NCBI GenBank assembly: GCA_023382975.1 | Contig: JAHDXO010000012.1 | Span: forward strand, 1 to 35,552 | From: Pirellulaceae bacterium | GTDB lineage: Bacteria > Planctomycetota > Planctomycetia > Pirellulales > Pirellulaceae | Length of the DNA: 35,552 nt | Direction of reading: 5' to 3' | In this document: positions 1 to 8,200 of the stretch, one piece after another | Numbering within the stretch: position 1 is the stretch's first letter | Layout: each line of letters starts with the position of its first letter | Made by a program: the position numbers and the translations under genes | Notes under the pieces: model-generated | Databases searched by the model: none | What the model saw: only the letters and a program-made list of their open reading frames with translations | Told to the model about the DNA's origin: nothing

Positions 1-1
1 G

Positions 2-2701
2 TACACCGCGGCCGGCACGGCGCTGGCCGGCCAGTACGGCAACCTGGCCACCGCGTCCGGGACCGACCCGATCGGCCAGACGCCCAGCGATGACGATCCC
101 AGCCATTACTTCGGCGTCAACCCGGCGATCCAGATCGTCAAATTGACCAACGGACGGGACAACGACGCGCCGACTGGTCCCAGAATTCAAGTCGGCAATC
201 CGGTTACTTGGACCTACCAAGTCACCAATCCTGGAAACGTGCCATTGGCCAACGTCGTCGTGCGCGACGACAACGGTACGCCGGCCGATCCGTCCGACGA
301 TTTCAGTCCGGCATTCGTGGGCGGCGACGCAAACGGCAACGGCCTGCTGGATCCGGGCGAAACCTGGGTCTACTCGGCGAGCGGCATCGCCCAACTCGGA
401 CAGTACGTCAACATGGGAACGGTCACCGCGACCGACGATACGGAGACGGTGCCCGAGACGGTGACTGACGACAATCCGGATCACTACCTGGGCGTCGAAG
501 AACCGCCCGTCATCGTGATCGGGCCGGACAAGAATCCCGGGACTCCGCAACAAGTGAAAGTGGTCGAAGCCGACACGGGCATCGTCACGGCGGAGTTCGT
601 GGCTTACGAGAACAACTACAACGGCGGAATCCGGGTCGCCGTGGCCGACCTGAACGGCGACGGAATCGACGAGATCATCACGGCGCCGGGACGCAACCGG
701 GCGCCCGAGATCCGTTTCTTCACCCTGGATGGCGTTCCGGTTCCAGGCTTCAGCAGCTTCCTGGCCTATGCCGCCAAATTCAAGGGTGGTGTCCACGTGA
801 CGGTCGCGGACGTCAACGGCGACGGAAAGCCCGACATCATCACAGTTCCAAGCAACGGGACGGCCGACGTGCGGGTGTTTTTCAACCGCCATGACCCGTT
901 GAATCCGTCGAACCCCGCGTTCCTGGAAACGCCGGATATCGCCTTCCGCGCGTTTTCCAAGGGGACTACCGGCGGGTTCGTCGTGGCAGCGGCTGACATG
1001 GGCCGGTTGGACGGCACGGCGTTCGTCAACGATCCAGACGGCCGGGCCGAGATCGTGATCGCTACCGGGACCGGCACCAAGGCGACCGTAGCGGTATTCG
1101 AAGTCTCGGGATTCGACACGTCCGGCGCGTTGCGCTCACCCGTGCGCACGTTCAATCCGTTCACCCAGGTGAGCACGAATTTCAAGGGTGGAGTTTCGCT
1201 CGAGGTTGCCAAGGTCGATGCCGACCCGATCCCGGACATCATTGTGGGAATGGGGGTCAACGGCACGTCCCGAATCGAAGTATGGACGTGGAACACGTCC
1301 AACGCGAGTCTTTCGCGGACGGGAGTGATTCCCAATGCTTTTACGGGTTCCAGCTACCGTGCCCCCGTCAATGTGGCCGCCATCACCGACGGCAACGGGT
1401 TTGCCGACACGATCGTGGCGGTGCAAGGCCCGAACGGCACCTCGCGGGAGATTCGCCGATTTGACATCGTCAACCGATCGCCGCTGATCTTCCAGCCGGC
1501 GACTCCGCTGACCACTTTCCCGGGGCCATGGTTCGTGGCGTCGAGCAGAGATTTCACCAGCACGCCGTCCGGACCGACCGGCTTTCGAGTGGCCGAGCTG
1601 ACGTCGCTCGACGATTCGCCCAAGTTCTTCGTGGTGGACGACCGGGCGAACAACGTGTTTCACTATGGATCGCTGGGGCAGCACGTGAATGGAAGGGATT
1701 TCGCGGCCGGGCAGATCCAGCAGCGCGGCGTCACGACCACGGCCGACGGCAGCCGCGTGTGGGTGGTAGACGCCAAGAAGGTGATCCGCGTGTTCGATGC
1801 CAGCGGAGCCCTGCTGGGCTCGTGGACCGCACCCCAACTGAAGAAGCCGACCGGCATCGCCACCGACGGCACGAATCTCTGGATCGTCGATCAGAGCCGC
1901 AAGCTGGTCTACCGGTTCGACAACGCCGCTGGCGTGACCTCTGGCAGCCTGAATGCCAGTTCCACCTTCAAACTCCACAAGAGCAACTCCAAAGCCGAAG
2001 GCATCACAACGGACGGCGATCGGCTGTGGGTGGTCGACAACGGCAGCAAGCAGGATCGGGTGTACGTGTACAGTTCGACGGGGCAGAGTCTCGGTTCGTG
2101 GCTGATCGACTTCGCCAATGCTGTACCGACCGGACTGACGATCGATCCGACAAGCGCCAGCCAAAGCATCTGGATTGTCGACGGGCAGCAGGCCGTGGTA
2201 TACGAATACGCCGATGCCAAGGGTATCACGTCGGGCAGCCAGTCCGCCAGTCATGCTTTTGCGCTGGCAGCCGGCAACAGCAGCCCCCAGGGGATCGCCG
2301 ATCCGGACGTTAGTCTCAGGCGGAACCGGAGCGAGGAACCGGCGGATGCCTTCCTTGCGACGGACAGCAATTTGGGCGTGACGACCGCGACCACGAGTGA
2401 CGCGGGACTCGTCCAGTGGCTGGTCGCCCCGCTCGATCCCGGTGTCTCGATGCCATTGGGTTCTGCGGTATCCGCCGCCGGGCTAACTGTCGCGGATCTC
2501 CTGTCGTCGACCAAGCTGAATCCGACCGTGCCCGCGATCCCCGAGGCACCGCGGTTGGCACCTCCCGACGCAGGCGGCTTCTGGCAGGATCTGCTGGAGG
2601 ATTTGACTTCCCGCGGCACAGGTTCCCAGAAGTCGGCCGACGATGAGTTGTTTGCCGACTTGGGCTGGTTGGAGGAGCGTATGTCAGGCTTTCCAGCCTG
2701 A
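2..2701 (+). CDS. Giant secreted repeat protein, 5'-truncated (DUF7507-like repeats, FG-GAP, propeller)
   Basis: The frame is already open at base 2, and the residues before the first possible internal start (TTG at 143) continue the same repeat type (SDDDPSHYFGVNPAIQIVK). This is therefore the 3' part of a longer gene. Visible in order: the end of one and one full DUF7507/DUF11-like beta-sandwich repeat with the TWTYQVTNPGNVPL core (about 120-500); FG-GAP/VCBS-like repeats with Ca-binding-type cores such as VADLNGDGIDEI and VADVNGDGKPDI (about 510-1650); and a propeller-like region of repeated 'WVVDAKK', 'WIVDQSRK', 'WVVDNGSK', 'WIVDGQQ' blades (about 1700-2300). A low-complexity tail ends in LFADLGWLEE. 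It aligns domain by domain with the C-terminal half of the 5213-10831 protein, so the two are paralogues. Expected role: extracellular or cell-surface structural or adhesive protein; no catalytic motif is seen. The missing 5' part probably carries an LE-x-RRLL leader, by analogy. Confidence 0.88.
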   Translation, partial: YTAAGTALAGQYGNLATASGTDPIGQTPSDDDPSHYFGVNPAIQIVKLTNGRDNDAPTGPRIQVGNPVTWTYQVTNPGNVPLANVVVRDDNGTPADPSDDFSPAFVGGDANGNGLLDPGETWVYSASGIAQLGQYVNMGTVTATDDTETVPETVTDDNPDHYLGVEEPPVIVIGPDKNPGTPQQVKVVEADTGIVTAEFVAYENNYNGGIRVAVADLNGDGIDEIITAPGRNRAPEIRFFTLDGVPVPGFSSFLAYAAKFKGGVHVTVADVNGDGKPDIITVPSNGTADVRVFFNRHDPLNPSNPAFLETPDIAFRAFSKGTTGGFVVAAADMGRLDGTAFVNDPDGRAEIVIATGTGTKATVAVFEVSGFDTSGALRSPVRTFNPFTQVSTNFKGGVSLEVAKVDADPIPDIIVGMGVNGTSRIEVWTWNTSNASLSRTGVIPNAFTGSSYRAPVNVAAITDGNGFADTIVAVQGPNGTSREIRRFDIVNRSPLIFQPATPLTTFPGPWFVASSRDFTSTPSGPTGFRVAELTSLDDSPKFFVVDDRANNVFHYGSLGQHVNGRDFAAGQIQQRGVTTTADGSRVWVVDAKKVIRVFDASGALLGSWTAPQLKKPTGIATDGTNLWIVDQSRKLVYRFDNAAGVTSGSLNASSTFKLHKSNSKAEGITTDGDRLWVVDNGSKQDRVYVYSSTGQSLGSWLIDFANAVPTGLTIDPTSASQSIWIVDGQQAVVYEYADAKGITSGSQSASHAFALAAGNSSPQGIADPDVSLRRNRSEEPADAFLATDSNLGVTTATTSDAGLVQWLVAPLDPGVSMPLGSAVSAAGLTVADLLSSTKLNPTVPAIPEAPRLAPPDAGGFWQDLLEDLTSRGTGSQKSADDELFADLGWLEERMSGFPA

Positions 2702-2744
2702 CACGGGCCGCCGGCGCTGAACTGGACCCACGGATGCCGACAGC

Positions 2745-2771
2745 ACCCGGGGAAACCACGTATCCCCGGGT
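2745..2771 (+). terminator. Stem-loop after the first giant gene
   Basis: A perfect 8-bp GC-rich stem (ACCCGGGG at 2745-2752, CCCCGGGT at 2764-2771) with an 11-nt loop lies 44 nt after the stop codon. It is followed by CTTTCACTT, a weak T-tract. It sits between convergent genes, so it may stop transcription of the + strand gene. The poor U-tract lowers confidence. Confidence 0.5.
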
Positions 2772-2848
2772 CTTTCACTTCATCTCTCCTGCTGCCTTGG
2801 CGCCGGAGAGATCCGCTGAGAGATTTCCATGAGAGATTAGGTGAAAGA
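2771..2848. other. Long imperfect inverted repeat between convergent genes
   Basis: The arms 2771-2788 and 2831-2848 pair at 16 of 18 positions (TCTTTCACTTCATCTCTC against GAGAGATTAGGTGAAAGA). The loop region contains two further GAGAGAT copies. It lies in the 189-bp gap between the convergent giant and barrel genes. It could act as a bidirectional terminator or mRNA 3'-end structure; function is inferred from position only. Confidence 0.4.
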
Positions 2849-2890
2849 TAAAGTCTAGGTGGAAATTCAGGGTGCTTGGCATCCCGTCTG

Positions 2891-4417
2891 TTACCAGCGG
2901 GCTTCGATGCCCAGGTTGACGCCGTGCAGGAACACGCCGCCGGTGCGATCGAGGCGGTTGCCGCCGTCGAAATCGCCGCTGAAGTCCATCTGTTCCGTGG
3001 CCAGGGCGACACCGCCGATGTAGATGACGTTGTACCCGGCGCGGAGGTTCCAGACGTCGTTCAAGCGGAACAGACCGGCGATCCCCAATTCGCCCATGTA
3101 GGCGAACTGTCCGCCGGATGCGTATCCCGGCGGCCTCAGTTCGAAATCCGGAAAGTCGACCACGTTCTGCCTTTGGCGCGCGTCGTTGTAGAAGGCGCCC
3201 AGTTTGCCGGTTGCTTCCCAACCCAGCCGTTCGTTCCAGCGGCGGACTCGCGCGCCGATCTGCGGTCCGTAAAGATTGTTTCGGGTGCTGATGTCGTAGA
3301 AACCGCTCTCGATTTCCGTGGCTCCACTTCCAGTCTCCTGGTCGCGCTGGGCATCGATGCGCAGCCGTTCGGACAAGTTGAAGTAGCGAAAACCGACAAA
3401 CCACTCAAAGGTTCGGCAGCACAGGCCGCAATTGTCGGCTTGCTTGGGATCGTAGCCACTTTTCCCCTGACCGTGGCTGCAGCATCCGGTGCAGCAAACC
3501 AGGTTGAGTTCGCCGCTGTGGATGGCCGTCGAGTAGTCGATCCAGATTCGGTCCATGTCGCTGAACACGTTGGCAGTGCCCAAGCCGTCCGGGAAGGCCA
3601 GGATCGTGTTGCCGTCGGGCGGCACAAGGAAGGCGTTCGCACTGGCGTCGAACAGCCCGAAGTATGAGGCTTCGAGCGCCCAGCCGTCGTGCAGTCGATA
3701 GCCAATGGTGGCCCGCATCGCCGGCTCGAAATCGAAGTCCAGATCCGACGTCGAGAAGAACGTTTCCGGAACGATCCCGTCGAAGGACTCGATGATCGGC
3801 TGGTTCGAACTGCAGTTGATGCGCTGAAGGAATAGAAATTCCGCATAGCCATAAACCCTGGGGCAGGCGGAACAGCATGAGTCGCACGCCTGCTTTGCGA
3901 CGGTCGTTCCGGGAACAGGCTCGGCGTACGACAGCGGATACGGTGCGACGGGTTCGGCAAACGGCTCCGGATACGCCGGGCCTGGCGGGGCATAGTGCGT
4001 GGGATATGCCGCAGTGCGCGGCGCGTAGTCCGAAGAACAAAGCGGAACCGGCGGAGCGTACTGCGTCGGGTACGGTGCCGATGGGGAGTACTGCTGCGGG
4101 TAGTTGGGAGCAGGCGGATCGTATTGCGGCGAATACGTCGGCGCCGACGGGCCGTAGTACGGCGAATATGTCGGAGGTGACGGCGCGTAATGCGGCGAAT
4201 ACGGCGGAGGTGACGGGGCGTACTGCTGCGGGTATGGCGGAGGTGACGGCGCGTAATGCGTGGGATGCCCCGGAGCAAACCGTGCATCTTGCTGCAAATA
4301 ACCGGTAGCGGGAGCTGTTTGCCACGAAGGCAGGAACTCTTGCGCGCTGGTCGGGACGGGATGTGCAATGATCAGCAGCAAGAACGCAAGACGGATCGCA
4401 GATCGGTGGATGGTCAT
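2891..4417 (-). CDS. BBP7-family outer membrane beta-barrel protein with Pro/Tyr repeat
   Basis: The protein is 508 aa if started at 4417, where MTIHRSAIRLAFLLLIIAHP forms a classical signal peptide and GGAG lies about 10 nt upstream; a 68-residue upstream extension lacks both. After the signal peptide (about 1-25) come ten units of an 11-residue YAPSPPPYSP-type repeat (about 55-163). A Cys cluster and aromatic strand follow (CDSCCSACP, YGYAEFLFLQR), then a long antiparallel-strand region typical of barrels. A second Cys cluster reads LVCCTGCCS...CGLCCRTFEW. The protein ends in LGIEARW, a terminal aromatic residue typical of outer-membrane proteins. The family (DUF1551/BBP7) is expanded in planctomycetes and located in the outer membrane; specific function is unknown. 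It is convergent with the upstream giant gene. The paralogue at 11061-12239 lacks the Pro/Tyr repeat. Confidence 0.88.
   Translation of the reverse strand: MTIHRSAIRLAFLLLIIAHPVPTSAQEFLPSWQTAPATGYLQQDARFAPGHPTHYAPSPPPYPQQYAPSPPPYSPHYAPSPPTYSPYYGPSAPTYSPQYDPPAPNYPQQYSPSAPYPTQYAPPVPLCSSDYAPRTAAYPTHYAPPGPAYPEPFAEPVAPYPLSYAEPVPGTTVAKQACDSCCSACPRVYGYAEFLFLQRINCSSNQPIIESFDGIVPETFFSTSDLDFDFEPAMRATIGYRLHDGWALEASYFGLFDASANAFLVPPDGNTILAFPDGLGTANVFSDMDRIWIDYSTAIHSGELNLVCCTGCCSHGQGKSGYDPKQADNCGLCCRTFEWFVGFRYFNLSERLRIDAQRDQETGSGATEIESGFYDISTRNNLYGPQIGARVRRWNERLGWEATGKLGAFYNDARQRQNVVDFPDFELRPPGYASGGQFAYMGELGIAGLFRLNDVWNLRAGYNVIYIGGVALATEQMDFSGDFDGGNRLDRTGGVFLHGVNLGIEARW
3929..4255 (-). repeat. 33-bp tandem repeat coding for Pro/Tyr-rich 11-mers
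   Basis: About ten in-frame 33-bp units inside the BBP7 gene encode variants of YAPSPPPYSPH; one unit is a residue short. The units diverge towards the C-terminal side. The composition resembles extensin-like, extended, periplasmic or cell-wall-spanning linkers. The second BBP7 copy in the window has no counterpart. Confidence 0.85.
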
Positions 4418-4971
4418 CGGCACGAACTCCGCGTCGGAACAAAACGCTGAATGTCCAGCGATTGCTTGTTTTGGCCATCCTGGGCGCCATGCCCCGCCAA
4501 TCCGACGAAAGTCCTGTCGTGCCGGTTGGAAGGTTCCATCTCCGTAATCGGCGTCGTCTGCGAAGCTGTGCCAGCACCAGGTGGTGACCGGTATCGGCAC
4601 ATTCGGAGAGTCGGCCTTCAAGCAGCCAAATCGGCCTTACGAGCAATCCGCGCCCACGAAATTTCGCGATGCCCTTAGAGCGGGAATAGACGGTCTTTCC
4701 GGTACGTTGGCCAGATAATCGCCACCTGATACAACCGTCGGCGAAACGAGGGTCTCATGGGCGCCGGGAGTGCTGGACGCGGCGGGATTGGCGAGCACGG
4801 GAAATAGCAGACGCGTCCCCAATCTGTACCTGCGTTCCGGGTGAACACATCTTCTTATGTCGAAGCGGTCAATTCGCGTCGCGGCACGAAACGAAATCAG
4901 TCTTGTCTACTTCGCTTCGTTCATTCGATTCATCTGCTTGCCTTTCGCGATAAATCGAGCTTAATCCTCCA

Positions 4972-4997
4972 TCGCGAGAGCAGTTACTTGCTCGCGA
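4972..4997. promoter_or_regulatory. Inverted repeat upstream of second giant gene
   Basis: TCGCGAG at 4972-4978 and CTCGCGA at 4991-4997 form a perfect 7-bp inverted repeat with a 12-bp spacer. It lies about 95 bp upstream of the putative -35 box. The size and position would suit a dimeric regulator operator or a small stem-loop. No experimental or family evidence supports either. Confidence 0.25.
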
Positions 4998-5090
4998 GAT
5001 TCTCTCTGGCGGCCCTTAATCGCTAAGATCGTGGGTTTGTCCGTTCTTTGCTGGACGTAAGTATTTAATGGAAAAATTGGCCACCTCTTT

Positions 5091-5119
5091 TTGTGTTACA
5101 TGATCGTTGAAGCTAGAAT
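5091..5119 (+). promoter_or_regulatory. Possible sigma70-type promoter of second giant gene
   Basis: TTGTGT (5091-5096) and TAGAAT (5114-5119) are separated by 17 bp in an AT-rich stretch. They would give a leader of roughly 85 nt before ATG 5213. The -10 box is good (5/6) and the -35 box weak (3/6). Confidence 0.3.
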
Positions 5120-5212
5120 ACACGGATGTGCTCGCATAAGGCCAATTGAGTTCGAGGCAATCCTAGCACCATCGGGAATCGGCGGATTCCGTACTCCAAG
5201 AGGTAACAACAA

Positions 5213-8200
5213 ATGAAGTCACAACTGTTCGTGCGGAAAAATCGATCGAATCGCGCCGCGGCCCGTGAAACCAAGCGATGTTTCCGGAATCGCCGCCTGC
5301 TGTTGGAGAGCCTGGAAGACCGGCGTCTGTTGGCTTTCACCGATCTGGCAGCCATCGAAGGCACGTTGTTTTACGATTTCCAGCCCAGCAACGTTCAGCA
5401 GCCGATCCAGGGCGAGACCGTCAGTCTGTATCTGGACGACGGGGACAACATTTTCGACGATGGCGTGGACACGTTCGTGGACTCGGACGTGACCGACGTC
5501 GACGGCAAGTACCGGTTCGATGATTTGATTGCCGGAACCTATTTCGTCGTGCAGCCGGCAGAGCCAAGCGGCAATATACATCCAGTCCCCGATCCTGTTG
5601 TCGTCACGATTGTGATTACGCCCCAGGATGTTGAGGGAACGATCGGTCTCATCATCGACCACTTCGACGCGGATCAATCGCTCACCGCCCAACAGCCTCC
5701 CACCGGCACGCCCCTTGTCAGCAGTTCTGTGTCCGATGTGGATATCCTAGGCGGCCATCGGCAACTGATCGTCGCCTCAACGTCGGGAACGGGCACGGTC
5801 AGGGCGGTCGTCAACGAGAACGGCAACAGTCTCTTCAGTTATGCCGAGAGTCCGGGAACCTTCGGCGACGCAATCATGTATTGGGACGGAACGCCGGGCG
5901 ACCACTTGATTGTGAATCCAACGGGCCTGGGCGGCGTGGATTTGACAACCGGGGGCACGCAGGATTCGTTCCTGCTTGAAATTCCGACGAGTGACATTCC
6001 CGCCGTGCAGACGATCCGGATCTACACTGATGCCGCGAACTACTCGGAAGCCGTCATTCCGCTCCCCGGTCTGAGCTTCAACGTTCAGTTGCAGGTGCTG
6101 TTCAGCAGCTTTGTTCCCGTGGCCGGCGCGGGCGCCGACTTCAGCGACGTCGGCGCTATCACATTCCGGATTGAGAAGGATCCTAATATCGCGGCCTTCG
6201 GACTGGACTATCAACTCCACCGGATCGCCACGCTGGGCCCCACCGTTTTCAACGCGGACCTGCCGTACGACGTCGAGACAGACATCGAAACGGTCAAGTT
6301 GACCAACGACACGGACAACAACGATCCTACGGGACCGTATGTACCGGTCGGCGAGACGGTGACTTGGACTTATTTCGTGTCGAATCCGGGCAACGAATCA
6401 CTCGAGAACGTCAACGTCGTGGACGATCAACCGGGCGTCACTCCATTGCCGGTCCTGAACGGCCTGTTCAACGTGGGTGACACGAATCAGAACGACCTGC
6501 TCGACCCAGGCGAAATCTGGGAATTCACGGCCTCGGGCCCCGCCGTCGCCGGCCAGTACGAAAACCTCGGCACAGCTACCGGCAACGGCACTGTAAGCGG
6601 CACGCCCGTCGACGACGACGATGAAGACCACTACTTCGGTTACGACCCCGGGATCGACATCGAGAAGGCGACCAACGGCTTTGACGCCGACGATCCCACT
6701 GGGCCGTATATCCTGGTGGGCGACACGGTCACCTGGACCTACGTGGTGACCAACACGGGCAACGTGGCGCTCAGTCCCGTGGTCGTGGTCGACGACAACG
6801 GCACGCCACTGGACGACAGCGATGACTTTTTCCCAACGTATGTCAGCGGCGACGACAACAACAACGGCGCGCTGGACCTGGACGAGATCTGGATCTTCGA
6901 AGCGACGGGCATCGCCCAGTTGGGCCAGTACGGCAACGTGGCGGTCGTCACGGGGACGCCGGTGGACGAGGAGCTGGATCCGATTCCCGACGCCGAGGAT
7001 GTGACGGACGAGGACCCCAGTCACTACTTCGGTTACGACCCCGGGATCGACATCGAGAAGGCGACCAACGGCTTCGACGCCGACGATCCGACGGGGCCTT
7101 ACATCCCGGTGAGCGGGACCGTTACCTGGACCTACGTGGTGACCAACACGGGCAATGTGCCGCTCAGCCCCGTGGTCGTGGTCGACGACAACGGCACGCC
7201 GCTGGACGACAGCGACGACTTTTTCCCGACCTACGTGAGCGGCGATGACAACAACAACGGCGCGTTGGATCTGGACGAGATCTGGATCTTCGAAGCGACC
7301 GGCATCGCCCAGTTGGGTCAGTACGGCAACGTGGCGGTCGTCACGGGGACGCCGGTGGACGAGGAGTTGGATCCGATCCCCGACGCCGAGGACGTAACGG
7401 ACGAGGACCCCAGTCACTACTTCGGTTACGACCCCGGGATCGACATCGAGAAGGCGACCAACGGTTTCGACGCCGACGATCCCACTGGGCCGTATATCCT
7501 GGTGGGCGACACGGTCACCTGGACCTACGTGGTGACCAACACGGGCAACGTGGCGCTCAGTCCCGTGGTCGTGGTCGACGACAACGGCACGCCACTGGAC
7601 GACAGCGATGACTTTTTCCCAACGTATGTCAGCGGCGACGACAACAACAACGGCGCGCTGGACCTGGACGAGATCTGGATCTTCGAAGCGACGGGCATCG
7701 CCCAGTTGGGCCAGTACGGCAACGTGGCGGTCGTCACGGGGACGCCGGTGGACGAGGAGCTGGATCCGATTCCCGACGCCGAGGATGTGACGGACGAGGA
7801 CCCCAGTCACTACTTCGGTTACGACCCCGGGATCGACATCGAGAAGGCGACCAACGGCTTCGACGCCGACGATCCGACGGGGCCTTACATCCCGGTGAGC
7901 GGGACCGTTACCTGGACCTACGTGGTAACCAACACGGGCACGGTGGCGCTCAGTCCTGTGGTCGTGGTCGACGACAACGGCACTCCGCTGGACGACAGCG
8001 ACGACTTCTTCCCGACGTACGTCAGCGGCGATGACAACAACAACGGCGCGTTGGATCTGGACGAGGTCTGGATCTTCGAAGCGACGGGCATCGCCCAGTT
8101 GGGCCAGTACGGCAACGTGGCGGTCGTCACGGGGACGCCGGTGGACGAGGAACTGGATCCGATTCCCGACGCCGAGGATGTGACGGACGAGGATCCCAGT

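Larger units (their letters stand above)
4418..5212. other. Divergent intergenic region, 795 bp
   Basis: The region lies between the divergent starts of the first BBP7 gene and the second giant gene. Both strands have only short overlapping frames with no family resemblance. From about 4840 the composition becomes AT-richer, as expected for a control region. It holds an inverted repeat TCGCGAG (4972-4978) / CTCGCGA (4991-4997) and a possible promoter for the giant gene. No RNA gene or mobile element is recognisable. Confidence 0.6.

Noticed and set aside
4418..4621. N-terminal extension of the first BBP7 protein (start at 4621)
   Set aside because: The extension would place 68 residues before a perfect signal peptide; ATG 4417 has the SD and signal sequence.
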